Assembly: GCA_964537685.1 (NCBI GenBank)
Contig: CAZICM010000037.1
Location: 28,077-92,076, forward strand
Reading direction: 5' to 3'
Length of the DNA: 64,000 nt
Origin: CAZICM01 sp964537685
GTDB lineage: Bacteria; Myxococcota_A; Polyangia; Polyangiales; Polyangiaceae
The notes beneath the pieces were generated by a model. The model saw only the letters and a list, made by a program, of their open reading frames with translations, was not told where the DNA came from and did no database searches. Shown piece after piece: positions 44,279 through 53,975 of the stretch; position 1 is the stretch's first letter; each line of letters opens with the position of its first letter. The translations under genes and the position numbers were made by a program.

Positions 44279-46060
44279 TTATTTCACAATCCCCTCGCCC
44301 GCCTTGCGCGGATCGGCACTCGCTTCGATCACCCGCGCACCGTTCATCCGCTGAATCGAAATCGCCTGCACGGCACTGTAATTCGGCGTTGTCGCATTCA
44401 CAGCCTCGCCCCGCGCCTCGAGATCTTTGATGAGGGCGTCTTTCGCACCCGGATCGAGCATCAAACCACCCATCGCCGGTGTTTCGATTCTGGGCGCGCT
44501 CACGGCTTCCGAGACCCGCTTTCCAAACACCAAATGCGCGAGCAATACCTGCGTTGTTCCCGTCGCGATCCGCGTTCCGCCCGAACCGCCCAGCGCCAAA
44601 ATCGGCTCGCCGTCCTTAAGCACGATCGTCGGCGTCATACTCGATACCGGCCTCGCCAAAGGCCGCGGAGCATTCGGCCCAGGCAGCGCTCCGTACAGCT
44701 TGCCCAAACGCTGCGGCGTAAAATCATCGAGCTGATCGTTGAGCGGAAAACCGCCTTGGGTGATCACCTTCGCGCCAAACATATTGTTGACCGTGCTCGT
44801 TACCGAAACGACATTCCCCTCTTCATCCACCGTCACCAAATGCGAAGTTCCCCCGCTCCCCAGTGAAAACTTCTCCGCGGGCGTCGCAGCCGTCGCCGCA
44901 ATCTTCGCCCTGCGCGCCTTCATCCGATCGGGATGAGCCAGTGCATCCGCATCCACCTTCGCAAAAGCCGGATCGCCCACCGCCCGCACCCGATCCGAAA
45001 GCGCTCCCCGGAACGTTTCCGCAAGCATGTGCTGATACACGCCTGTTCCCCATCCAAGCGCCTCGAGCTCGGCCTTTGAATACATATTCAGCGTCTCGAG
45101 CAAGAGCAGCCCGCCCGCGGACGGAGGCGGCATCGTGTACACCTCATGCCCTTCCCACACTGTTTTTAAAGGCGATCGCTCGACAACGGCATACGCCTTC
45201 AAGTCATCCAGCGCCATCCGGCTTCCCGAGGCCCGCGCTGTCTCAACAATATCCTTGGCGATCGCGCCTTCGTAGAACGCGGCTTTTCCTTCGGCCGCAA
45301 TCCGCGCAAGCGTCTCGCCGAGAGCCGTATTTACCGCTGTTTTGCCCACATCGAGCAGCGCACCCGCGGCATGAAAAAACGAATAGCGCGGCGTCTTGAG
45401 CACCCATTTTTCATTCATCTTGAGCACCCGCGAAAGATGCACACTTACGGGAAACCCTTTGATTGCCGCTTCCTGCGGAAGCCTAACCAAATCGGCGAAG
45501 GCCAATTTTCCCCAGCGCGCATGCATTTCGTACAGCCCGGCCACCTCGCCCGGCACACCCGTCATCAGCGCTTCTTTGCCCGCCTTTGGAGGCCGCACCA
45601 CATAATCATTCGCCTTGATTCCGCGCGGCGCCGTCTCCCGAAAATCGAGCACGCTCATCTTCTTCGCCTTCGCATCCCACACCACGGCAAAGCCGCCCCC
45701 GCCGATTCCGCTTGACACAGGCTGCATCACACCAACCGCCAGCAGCCCCGTAATCGCAGCATCCACCGCGCTTCCGCCCCTCTCGAGCACACTCAGCGCC
45801 ATACGCGCCGCCATCGGATTTTCACTCGCCACACCAAAGCGATGCGACACCGCATTGGCCTTCGCTTCCGCAACAGGCTCCGCACTCGCTTCCGCGGAAG
45901 GAGCCAGGTCCGGCTGGACTGGACTTGAAGATCGAACAGCATGGGGCGCGGGAAGCGCCGTCTGCCCCGCCGAAGCCCCGCATCCCGCTGGAAATGCCGC
46001 AAACCCAAGGCCCAGCGCAAAAAGCGCCGCACATCGAGACAAAAAGCGCAACGCATTCAT
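44279..46060 (-). CDS. ggt: Gamma-glutamyltransferase
   Basis: Cleaves gamma-glutamyl bonds of glutathione outside the cytoplasm and autoprocesses into two subunits. From ATG 46060 it has 593 residues and a lipobox FPAGC (Cys27), so it is a lipoprotein form. The nucleophile Thr is in GGTSHLVTVDEEGNVVS (family TTHxSVxDxxGNxVS). LGGSGGTRI and GGAVDAAITGLLAVGVMQPVSSGIGGGGFAVVWD are also typical. The tail PNYSAVQAISI matches the usual end. It converges with the anti-sigma gene with no space between stop codons and is divergent from gshB, so glutathione synthesis and breakdown genes share an intergenic region. Confidence 0.94.
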   Translation of the reverse strand: MNALRFLSRCAALFALGLGFAAFPAGCGASAGQTALPAPHAVRSSSPVQPDLAPSAEASAEPVAEAKANAVSHRFGVASENPMAARMALSVLERGGSAVDAAITGLLAVGVMQPVSSGIGGGGFAVVWDAKAKKMSVLDFRETAPRGIKANDYVVRPPKAGKEALMTGVPGEVAGLYEMHARWGKLAFADLVRLPQEAAIKGFPVSVHLSRVLKMNEKWVLKTPRYSFFHAAGALLDVGKTAVNTALGETLARIAAEGKAAFYEGAIAKDIVETARASGSRMALDDLKAYAVVERSPLKTVWEGHEVYTMPPPSAGGLLLLETLNMYSKAELEALGWGTGVYQHMLAETFRGALSDRVRAVGDPAFAKVDADALAHPDRMKARRAKIAATAATPAEKFSLGSGGTSHLVTVDEEGNVVSVTSTVNNMFGAKVITQGGFPLNDQLDDFTPQRLGKLYGALPGPNAPRPLARPVSSMTPTIVLKDGEPILALGGSGGTRIATGTTQVLLAHLVFGKRVSEAVSAPRIETPAMGGLMLDPGAKDALIKDLEARGEAVNATTPNYSAVQAISIQRMNGARVIEASADPRKAGEGIVK

Positions 46061-46164
46061 GTCCGCCGCGATCCTTTCAAACGGTGTCCGGTTAAGATGC
46101 AACGCCCGCTTCGCCGCTTACAACAGCGCAGTCGATCACGGCCCAAAAACACCCGGGAGAGCAC

Positions 46165-47124
46165 ATGCGATTCGTTTTTGTGATGGATACCTTGGATCGG
46201 GTAAACCCCGAGAAAGACACATCCTTTGCCTTTATCCGGGCGGCTCAGGCGCGCGGCCATGAAAACCTTCACTGCCTGCCCAAAGACTTGTTTGTGCTGG
46301 GCGGCGAGGTGTGGGCCAACGTGCACCGCGTCGAAATTCTCGATCGCCCGCCCTACATCACACTGCTCACCGAAGGCGGTCCAAGCCGCGTGCGCCTCTC
46401 GGAAACAGAAGCCGTTTTTATTCGCAAAGATCCGCCCTTCGATCAGGCTTACTACTACGCGACGCTGCTTCTCGAGGCCGCGCGCGGCGGCCCGCTGATC
46501 ATCAACGATCCCCGCGGCCTGCGCGACGCCAACGAAAAGCTCTACGCCCTCCATTTCCCCGAATGGACGCCCCGCACCATGGTGACGGCCGACCGCACGA
46601 TCATTTTTGATTTCGTGCGCGATGTGGGCGGCCATGCCGTCATAAAACCGCTCGACGGCGCCGGCGGATGGGGCGTCATGCAATTGAAAAGCGACGATAA
46701 AAATGCCCGCGCCATTGTCGATTTACTCACGATGGAGGGGCAAAAAATCGCGATGGTGCAGGAATTTATTCCCGCGGTCAGTGTTGGCGACAAACGCATT
46801 CTTTTATTGGACGGCGAACCTTTGGGCGCCATTTTGCGCGTGCCCCGCCCCGATGACATTCGATCGAATATCCATGTGGGCGGCAATGTCGTTCCCACCG
46901 AACTCACTCCCCGCGAAAGCGAACTCGTCCAGTCCATCGCGCCCTACCTTCGCCAAGCCGGCCTTATTTTCGTGGGTTTGGATGTGATCGGCGAACGCTT
47001 GACCGAGGTGAATGTCACAAGTCCCACCGGCATTCAGGAGCTCGGCCGCTTCACAGGCACCAACCCAGAAACCAAAGTCATCGAATGGGCCGAATCTCAC
47101 GCGAAAATTCGATCGAATTTATAA
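46165..47124 (+). CDS. gshB: Glutathione synthetase
   Basis: ATP-grasp ligase joining gamma-glutamylcysteine to glycine. 319 residues from ATG 46165, the normal bacterial length (about 315). Seen: RFVFVMDTLDRVNPEKDTSFAFI at the N-terminus, VIKPLDGAGGWGVMQLKSDD as the nucleotide loop, MVQEFIPAVSVGDKRILLLDGEPLGA and the C-terminal FVGLDVIGERLTEVNVTSPTGIQEL, with the Mg-binding Glu-x-Asn. It confirms that this organism makes glutathione. Divergent from ggt; the first step enzyme gshA is not in the window. Confidence 0.97.
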   Translation: MRFVFVMDTLDRVNPEKDTSFAFIRAAQARGHENLHCLPKDLFVLGGEVWANVHRVEILDRPPYITLLTEGGPSRVRLSETEAVFIRKDPPFDQAYYYATLLLEAARGGPLIINDPRGLRDANEKLYALHFPEWTPRTMVTADRTIIFDFVRDVGGHAVIKPLDGAGGWGVMQLKSDDKNARAIVDLLTMEGQKIAMVQEFIPAVSVGDKRILLLDGEPLGAILRVPRPDDIRSNIHVGGNVVPTELTPRESELVQSIAPYLRQAGLIFVGLDVIGERLTEVNVTSPTGIQELGRFTGTNPETKVIEWAESHAKIRSNL

Positions 47125-47195
47125 TCAATACAATCATTGCATTTCAAAGAGCCAAAACTTGGCCTCCCAAAACAGAATCGGCGACCCTTCGGACC

Positions 47196-47534
47196 ATGCA
47201 GGAACGAACAAGGGGCTGTGCGGTTTGCGGAGGCTGCACCGAAGGCGAACACGGCATGTCCCGCGTCATCATTCAGGGGCGCTGTTTATGGCTTTGCCTC
47301 ACCCACGCGACAGCCGTAGCCATTGCCATGCCCGAAACCTATGACGAAATGCGGGCGCTGTTTCCGCTCAATGCCTCGCCCGCCCCGCGCGATGGACAAC
47401 TCGAGGCAGAACGCCGCTCCCGCCTCGATCGCAGAAATATTCCTGAACGCCGAAGCACGCCTCAGCGCACCGAAGACAGGCGCGCGCACTATGGCCGGCG
47501 CGCAAGCGATTTTTTTGAACGAATATTAAATTAA
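47196..47534 (+). CDS. Small zinc-ribbon-like protein
   Basis: 112 residues from ATG 47196 (an in-frame longer start would overlap gshB). N-terminal Cys pair CAVCGG followed by Cys residues at GCTEGEHG and CLWLCLTH suggests a zinc-binding module. The rest is Arg-rich and low complexity (ERRSRLDRRNIPERRSTPQRTEDRRAHYGRRASDFFER). No known family is recognised. It lies downstream of gshB and converges with the NAD synthetase gene immediately after its stop (47534 against 47535). Confidence 0.62.
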   Translation: MQERTRGCAVCGGCTEGEHGMSRVIIQGRCLWLCLTHATAVAIAMPETYDEMRALFPLNASPAPRDGQLEAERRSRLDRRNIPERRSTPQRTEDRRAHYGRRASDFFERILN

Positions 47535-49466
47535 TTAATCGCCCGTCCATTCCCTGCGCTGCACCACCGGCACTTGAAGCGCCCGCTCCCGATCCAAATC
47601 GAGCGCCCCAATATGAATCGCCAGCGGCGATTGCACCCACTTAAAAATGGATTGCGTAAACAATCGAATGAATTTCTCTGCCCATACCGCGAGCTGTTCT
47701 TTATTCCGCTCCGGGAAAATAGCGGGCAGCGCCTCGGCAATCTCTTCCTTGGCCAGCTTTTCAGCACCATATAAATATAAACAGGCGTCCAATACCTCAA
47801 AGGGCATCAATTCCGACTCGCCCGATTGATTCGCCGCAAGCTCCGGCCCGGCCGTCGTTCCAAGCGTCTTTTTAATGCCCTCAAATTCAAATCGCCGGAG
47901 CAGCCGGTCCAGCATCGCAATAACCACCGTTTTCGGCACATTCGCAATCACGCTAAAGGCTCCCTCCAAATCGCCGCCCACCGTCGTATAGCCCAGCGCC
48001 TTTTCACTCATATTGCCGGTCTGTAAAAACAGCGCGCCGCTCGTATTCGACCAATTCCACATCCTCGTCCCGCGAATGCGCGCCTGGACATTCTGCGCCG
48101 TAATCTCCGTCGGCTCTTTTCCGCTGTCCGATAGCATGGTTTTCGTTGCGTCGAGTTCCCGCGTAAATGCCTCTTCAATGGGCAAAATCATAAATGATGC
48201 GCCTAAATCATTGGCAATCTGCTCCGCCGCATCCCGCGTGCCGCCGCTCGAATAGCGCGTGGGCATATAAAATACCGTGAGCATTTCTTTCATTTTTGCG
48301 TGCAGCGCTTCGCCTTCAAGCTGCGAATGAATCAATTGCGCGGCCCTCCACGCAATCATCAGCGTAAGCAGCGAATCCCGCCCTCCCGACAGTGCCAGGC
48401 CAATTCCTTTAAATGCCCCAATCTTCCGATAGTAATCGGCCACGCCCAGCGCCAGCACTTCAAACAATTCATCAAGAAATTCATCCCGCCTGCTCGGCAA
48501 TTCTTTCAAATTTGATGCGGGAGCCGGAGGCAGGAAAAAACTCCTTCCGCCTGAAGGCGAAGGATATTGAAGATTCGATCGATCGGCCGTCGCTCCGTGA
48601 ACGTTAATTACAGGGACCAGCTTCTCTCTCTTTCGGAAATCCTCTAAATCGCTGCGCCATGTCGTCGCCTCGCGGCGGCAGCGCGTCGTCCGGTCTAAAT
48701 CGATCACCGCAGTAGAAAAGCCCTCGCAAAGCCTGGGCGCTATCAGCATCGGCCGCCCATTTTGATTCACATAACCACCACCATCAAATACCAAACCATC
48801 ATTGCCACCCACCAAATTCGCATAGGCCACCGTTACCTGATTATCGGCCGCCCGCGTCGCGATCATTTCGCGCCTCGTGTCCGCAATCCCCGTCCTAAAA
48901 GGCGATGCCGATAAATTGCAAATCAGCTCCGCGCCCGAATACGAACGCCTGCGCATCGGCCCATCCGGCGACCATATATCTTCACACACTTCCAATGCGA
49001 TCGTTCCAAAATCGAACGAATATATAAAATCGCCGCAGGGAATGCCATCCGCATCTAAATTTAAATAAGGCGATCCCCGGCTCAGCGTGCGCGCCTCATA
49101 AAAAATATTGTAAGTCGGCAGCTTTTCCTTTGGCGTATACGCGATCACTTTTCCGCGGAAAAGAAGCGCCGCCGCATTAAACAGCTCGCCTCCCACACCC
49201 ACCGTCAAACCCACCGCGAGCACCGCCGAAAGCTCGCTCGTCGCCGCCGCCAGCCGAAACAGCTCCCTCCGCTGGCTCGATACAAATCCCCGCCAATGCA
49301 CCAAATCTTCCGATGCATAACCGCCGATCACCTGCTCGGGAAATACAGCGATCGTCACGTCCTCCTTGGCCATGGCGTGCGCCGCTTCAATGCATTTGTC
49401 GGTATTCGCGCGCAGTGCCCCCACCGTCGCGTTTACATTGGCGAGTCCAATCTTGATGAGCCGCAT
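47535..49466 (-). CDS. Second glutamine-dependent NAD+ synthetase (long form)
   Basis: 643 residues, about 100 longer than the nadE at 13469. The glutaminase triad is complete: Glu44 (FPEQVIGGY), Lys115 (KEKLPTYNIFYEAR) and Cys161 (ALEVCEDIWSPDG). The synthetase PP-loop reads SGGRDS (360-365), Arg where nadE has Val, with the key Ser and Asp preserved. VFYMPTRYSSGGT and LGASFMILPIEEAFT are also family landmarks. The length and motifs match the eukaryotic/actinobacterial-type NadE more than the short bacterial one. So the cell has two distinct NAD synthetases, both apparently active by motif. It is divergent from the RHS gene (59 bases). Confidence 0.92.
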   Translation of the reverse strand: MRLIKIGLANVNATVGALRANTDKCIEAAHAMAKEDVTIAVFPEQVIGGYASEDLVHWRGFVSSQRRELFRLAAATSELSAVLAVGLTVGVGGELFNAAALLFRGKVIAYTPKEKLPTYNIFYEARTLSRGSPYLNLDADGIPCGDFIYSFDFGTIALEVCEDIWSPDGPMRRRSYSGAELICNLSASPFRTGIADTRREMIATRAADNQVTVAYANLVGGNDGLVFDGGGYVNQNGRPMLIAPRLCEGFSTAVIDLDRTTRCRREATTWRSDLEDFRKREKLVPVINVHGATADRSNLQYPSPSGGRSFFLPPAPASNLKELPSRRDEFLDELFEVLALGVADYYRKIGAFKGIGLALSGGRDSLLTLMIAWRAAQLIHSQLEGEALHAKMKEMLTVFYMPTRYSSGGTRDAAEQIANDLGASFMILPIEEAFTRELDATKTMLSDSGKEPTEITAQNVQARIRGTRMWNWSNTSGALFLQTGNMSEKALGYTTVGGDLEGAFSVIANVPKTVVIAMLDRLLRRFEFEGIKKTLGTTAGPELAANQSGESELMPFEVLDACLYLYGAEKLAKEEIAEALPAIFPERNKEQLAVWAEKFIRLFTQSIFKWVQSPLAIHIGALDLDRERALQVPVVQRREWTGD

Positions 49467-49525
49467 AGAACGGGCAGTCTAACAGCTTTTGCGCGCGCCT
49501 AAAAGCGGATACGATCGCCGCCGCT

Positions 49526-52500
49526 ATGGGTGATGTGACGGCCTTAATGATGGATGTCATTACCGAAAAATCCGGGCATACCATGACCGGAATGGCCGTC
49601 AGTGTGTGCACGACGCCCGCCGCTCCAAGTCCAATTCCCCTTCCTTATCCGACCATTGGCACATCGGGCGAGGGCATTACCGATCCGTGTATCCGCACCA
49701 AAATCAATAGCGCAAAGGTCTTGACCGTCGGCGGCTGCCTCAAGGCGTGTCATGGCAACGAGCCCGGTACGCTCAAGGAAGTGGTGAGTTTGAATACGGG
49801 AGGCCCGTGTTTTCCCGCGATGGGCGCTCCGATCGTATTGGCCGAACTCGGTATGATGGGCATTACGCTCAGCTTTGGCCAAATGAATAAATCGATTACC
49901 GTGGGCGCGGGCGGAGCCGGATCGGCCGCGGGCGGCGCGGGAGGCGGGGGCGGAGGCGGCGCGGGCGGAGGCGCGGGCGGGCCGGGAGGCGGAGGTCCAA
50001 GCGGTCCGGCGGGCGGTGGAGGCGCGGGAGGCGGAGGCAGCAATACGGGCGCGAGCGGTCCAGGATCGTCCTCGGGGCCCGCCGCCGAACATCAATGTCA
50101 AAATGGCCACCCCGTCGATGTAATTGCCGGGCATGTGGTCGATGAAGCCGAAGATCTCAGGCTTCCAGGCGCCTTTCCATGGGTATGGAAACGCTATTAT
50201 TCCTCGGGCAGGAGGCTCGATAGGCAAAGCTCGCTGGGCCCCGGCTGGGCACACGGATTTGAACAGCGCATCGATGACAATGGAAATACTTTTGTATTGA
50301 GAGAAGCCGAAGGCCGTTCGGTTTATTTTGAGCGAATCCGGCCGGGGGAGCGCACCTTTCACCGGCGGGAGCGGATGACCTTGCAATGCGAAGGGGAAGG
50401 TCACTTTCGGATTGAAAGCCTAAAAGACCGGCTGGTGTATGAATTCGAGCGGCTGGATCGAAATAATGCTCAAAGCCCGGCGTTTTTGCGCTCGGTACGC
50501 GATGCATGGGGCAATACGATTGCATTGCATTATGAAGAAGGCCGCCTTGCGCGCATGGTGGACACGGCGGGGCGCGAGATTTTGGTGTTATGGAACGGCG
50601 AGGGCGATCGTTTAAGAATTGTGCGGCTGGAAGTGCGCAGCCAGGATATTTTATTGCAATGGTATGGCTATGAATACGAAAACACGCCCGATCGCTGTTT
50701 AAAGGCGGCGGTGGACGCGCTGGGCCACGCGGATGTGTATGAATACGATAAAAATGCCCGCATGATCGCGGCGACCATTAAACGCGGCGTCCGATTTCAA
50801 TATCAATACGATCCCGCCACGGGGCGCTGTATTCATACCTTTGGCCCGGATGGTTTGTACGATTTGGATTTAAAATACGATTTTGAATCAAAGTCCACCT
50901 ATGCAATGGGCGAGGAGCCCAGGGTATACACCTGGGACGATCAAGGGCATGCGGTGCGGGAAGCCACGCCTGAAGGGATTGTGCTTGAAGAGCGAGCCTA
51001 TGATTTGGATGGTTTCTTGGCTGCGGAGGTGAATGGGGCGGGCCATGGGTATCAATATTTTTATGATGCGCGGGGCAATTGTAACAAATATATCGATCCT
51101 TATGGGAATACGGTTGTTATCGAATACGATGAGCGGGATTTTCCAAAACGAAAAGTAGATACCGAAGGACTGGTGACGCATTACGCGTACGATGAACGGG
51201 GCGCATTGCAAGGGATTACACTACCATCCGGTGAATTTTATACCTATGGCCGGGATGAATGGGGAAGGGTGGTGAGCATTCATGGAAACCAGGGCCTTTT
51301 GTGGGTTTTTGAATACGATGGCCAGCATAATTTAATTGCCGAGACCGATGCCCGGGGCGCGCGCACGGCCTATAGCTATGACGAGCTCGGGCGTCCGCTT
51401 CAAAAAACCGATGCTCTGGGGCGGGTGACGCGCTTGTCCTATGACCGGCTGGGCCGGCGACTTTTAATTTGTCATCCCGATGGAACGGCGGAGCAGTCCG
51501 CCTACGATGCAATGGGCAAGCCCATTCGATGGGTGGATCCGGAAGGGCGGGCGACCGAATTCGAGTATTCGGGGATGGGCGTGATTACGCGGATGACGCA
51601 GCCCGATGGGCGCGAATGGCATTTTTCGTATACGGGCTGGGAAAAGCTTAAGAGCGTTAAAAATCCCCGCGGGGAAAGCTATGAATTTACCTATGATACG
51701 GCGGGTAAAATCCGGAGCGAGAAATCCTTTGATGGCCAGGTTCAGCGCTATTCCTATAGCAGGGCTGGGCATTTAAGCCGTATTGAGTATCAAAACAATG
51801 ATATTCGAAATTTTGTTTATGACCGGGCTGGGTTTTTAATCGGCGAGCAGGCGAGCGATGGCTTAGAGGCCGAGTATAAGCGCGATAAGGCCGGGCGTTT
51901 GATTGAGGCGGCGCTCGCTGAACAGGGAAGGCGAGTTGTCAATCAATTTGATCGGGATGCCGCAGGCAGGATGATTGCCGAACGGCAGGGAGACCGGGTC
52001 ATTCGCTATTCGCATGATGCCCAGGGCAGGCGAATGGAAAGGGTGCTGCCTCACGGCGTGGCGACCCACTATCGCTATGATGCCTTGGGTGCGCTGATGG
52101 GCGTGTCCCATCAGGACCAGGTGTTCAATATTGAGCGCGATATGCTCGGGCGGGAGATGGGCTTTTCGGAAAGTGAAGGCCGCGTTCATATTGCGAATGA
52201 ATACGATGCAATGGATCGCTTGATTTCCCAGCGGGCGAGCGCGCCCGAGCCCGGCGAGTCCATTCCCAAGGCGCTGCTGAACCGGAGATATCAATACGAT
52301 CGATTGGGGCGCATTTCCAGGGCGGAGGATTCGCGCTGGGGCACATCTGTATTTAAATACGACCGGGTTGGTAACTTAATCGAAGCTATTCGTGGACAGG
52401 CCGGCGAATATTTTTCCTACGATGAAGCGGGTTCGCTCTGCAAGATGCTGGAGAGCCTCAATGCAGCATCGAATCAGGCGCAAAGACCGGCGAAAAGCGA

Positions 52501-53497
52501 GCCTTGGGAGCGCAAGCCCGGCAATCTCCTTCAAAAAACGGAGCGTGCCAAATATACCTACGATGCCCGGGGAAGGCGTATTTCAAAGGCTGGGATTGGC
52601 ACGCATGGCTCATCGGATATGCCGCCGGTGACGCATTATGTGTGGAATAGCCGGGATCAGATTAAAGAAATACGCCTGCCGGATGGGCAGATTCTAAAAT
52701 ATAGCTACGATGCATTGGGGCGGCGTATACGAAAGGATGTATTCAGAGCGGGATCAAATACAGATGAATTTCCAAGGCGCACGGTTGAATTTTTATGGGA
52801 TGGGCAGGCGCTGTGCGCGGAATTGGATTCAGAAAAAGGGGTCCGGGATTTTGTGCATATCCCAGGCACGCACATTCCATTGCTTCAGCGGGAGCGTGGA
52901 CAAATTTTTGTGGTGGTGAGCAATCCTTTGGGGATTGTGAAAGAATTGTTATCGCTATCGGGGGAAGTGGCGTATTCGGCGCAGTATTCGGCCTATGGGC
53001 AGCGTGTGGAGAGCTATTGCGATCCTGAATTTGAGCGTCAATTCGGACGAGTTGACACGCCATTTCGATTGTTGGGGCAGGTCTACGATGAGGACGCGGA
53101 ATTAAGCTGGACGCTGTTTCGGTGTTTTGATGCGGAAACGGGGCGCTGGCTGAGCGCGGATCCGCTGGGGCTCTTGGGCGGGCGGGATTTATTTGGTTTT
53201 GATGGGAGCCCGGCGCACCATGTCGATCCGCTTGGATTGGCGGGCAATCCGCATGATAAGAAGAATCAGTCATCCAGAGATCCCTTCCGGGGAGCGGACC
53301 CGGATATTCCCATTGGTACGCAACTTCAAGGCACTGGACAGATCGCGGCACTGGAGCGGAATCCAAATTTGAAGGGAGTGAGTGTTCGCGATCTACTCGG
53401 AAAGACTCCCCGCGAGTTACAGCAAGAACTATCGGCCAAACAATTTAAGACTGTTATGAAGCATTTCGAAGGTAGGGACTTGAGGCATGGGAAGTGA
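49526..53497 (+). CDS. RHS-repeat polymorphic toxin with PAAR-like N-terminus
   Basis: 1323 residues. The N-terminal ~125 residues look like a DUF4150/PAAR-like tip (GVTTxxAPSPIPLPYPTIGT style, KVLTVGGCLKACHGNEPGTLKE). A Gly/Ala low-complexity linker (127-172) follows, then a DUF6531-like start (HPVDVIAGHVVDEAEDLRLPGAFPWVWKRYYSS). Dozens of YD repeats cover about 400-1050. The core ends with the hallmark FRCFDAETGRWLSADPLGLLGG and HHVDPLGLAG near 1234-1238. The variable toxin tip is only the last ~85 residues (DLLGKTPRELQQELSAKQFKT and on). RHS proteins deliver such tips to neighbouring cells, often through type VI secretion. The overlapping downstream gene is the likely immunity protein. Confidence 0.9.
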   Translation: MGDVTALMMDVITEKSGHTMTGMAVSVCTTPAAPSPIPLPYPTIGTSGEGITDPCIRTKINSAKVLTVGGCLKACHGNEPGTLKEVVSLNTGGPCFPAMGAPIVLAELGMMGITLSFGQMNKSITVGAGGAGSAAGGAGGGGGGGAGGGAGGPGGGGPSGPAGGGGAGGGGSNTGASGPGSSSGPAAEHQCQNGHPVDVIAGHVVDEAEDLRLPGAFPWVWKRYYSSGRRLDRQSSLGPGWAHGFEQRIDDNGNTFVLREAEGRSVYFERIRPGERTFHRRERMTLQCEGEGHFRIESLKDRLVYEFERLDRNNAQSPAFLRSVRDAWGNTIALHYEEGRLARMVDTAGREILVLWNGEGDRLRIVRLEVRSQDILLQWYGYEYENTPDRCLKAAVDALGHADVYEYDKNARMIAATIKRGVRFQYQYDPATGRCIHTFGPDGLYDLDLKYDFESKSTYAMGEEPRVYTWDDQGHAVREATPEGIVLEERAYDLDGFLAAEVNGAGHGYQYFYDARGNCNKYIDPYGNTVVIEYDERDFPKRKVDTEGLVTHYAYDERGALQGITLPSGEFYTYGRDEWGRVVSIHGNQGLLWVFEYDGQHNLIAETDARGARTAYSYDELGRPLQKTDALGRVTRLSYDRLGRRLLICHPDGTAEQSAYDAMGKPIRWVDPEGRATEFEYSGMGVITRMTQPDGREWHFSYTGWEKLKSVKNPRGESYEFTYDTAGKIRSEKSFDGQVQRYSYSRAGHLSRIEYQNNDIRNFVYDRAGFLIGEQASDGLEAEYKRDKAGRLIEAALAEQGRRVVNQFDRDAAGRMIAERQGDRVIRYSHDAQGRRMERVLPHGVATHYRYDALGALMGVSHQDQVFNIERDMLGREMGFSESEGRVHIANEYDAMDRLISQRASAPEPGESIPKALLNRRYQYDRLGRISRAEDSRWGTSVFKYDRVGNLIEAIRGQAGEYFSYDEAGSLCKMLESLNAASNQAQRPAKSEPWERKPGNLLQKTERAKYTYDARGRRISKAGIGTHGSSDMPPVTHYVWNSRDQIKEIRLPDGQILKYSYDALGRRIRKDVFRAGSNTDEFPRRTVEFLWDGQALCAELDSEKGVRDFVHIPGTHIPLLQRERGQIFVVVSNPLGIVKELLSLSGEVAYSAQYSAYGQRVESYCDPEFERQFGRVDTPFRLLGQVYDEDAELSWTLFRCFDAETGRWLSADPLGLLGGRDLFGFDGSPAHHVDPLGLAGNPHDKKNQSSRDPFRGADPDIPIGTQLQGTGQIAALERNPNLKGVSVRDLLGKTPRELQQELSAKQFKTVMKHFEGRDLRHGK
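49906..50040 (+). repeat. GGC/GGA-rich low-complexity coding tract
   Basis: Encodes the Gly/Ala linker of the RHS protein. The tract is dominated by GGC, GGA and GCG codons and is a likely site of length variation. Confidence 0.7.
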
Positions 53498-53969
53498 AAT
53501 CGCCGAGAACACAAAAATCACTATCACTTATCGAACGCAAAGCAATGCTTCTGACAGCGTGCAAGTTCCCCCCCAAACTTTTTTCGAGATGGATGAATCG
53601 ACGGAGGGTATTGAATCTATTCATGATCTTGTCTGGGAGCACAATCATGCCTCGGATTACCTCGGAATAAAACCGGAACAGTTGGTTGAAACATCCATTG
53701 AAGTTGCTTGTGAGCCTACGGGTGAGCGCATTGTGGATACCGAGTTGTTTTGGAATCAAGGCACATGCCGCACGATATTGAGGCGGGAGTATAAGAATAA
53801 TTCAGAAGTATATTGGCTTCAGATCATTGAAATAAAAACGCCGCAAGAAACTCACTTTATTCGATTGGGTTCGGAAAGCAGGGAAGCATGCTGTTTGCTT
53901 GAGCATCATGCTCTTTCGCCGGATGAGGCGTTGCGTGTTCTGTTTCCTGAATGCAAAAAGGATCTGTAA
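53487..53969 (+). CDS. Putative RHS-associated immunity protein
   Basis: 160 residues. The ATG at 53487 lies inside the 3' end of the RHS gene (11-base overlap), the usual arrangement of a polymorphic toxin and its cognate immunity gene. The sequence is acidic, soluble-looking and without signal peptide (MGSEIAENTKITITYRTQSNASDSV ... SREACCLLEHHALSPDEALRVLFPECKKDL). No family was recognised. Its codon use is visibly more AT-rich than neighbouring housekeeping genes, as often seen for acquired toxin tips. Neutralising the ~85-residue RHS tip is the inferred role. Confidence 0.62.
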   Translation: MGSEIAENTKITITYRTQSNASDSVQVPPQTFFEMDESTEGIESIHDLVWEHNHASDYLGIKPEQLVETSIEVACEPTGERIVDTELFWNQGTCRTILRREYKNNSEVYWLQIIEIKTPQETHFIRLGSESREACCLLEHHALSPDEALRVLFPECKKDL

Positions 53970-53975
53970 AGGGTT

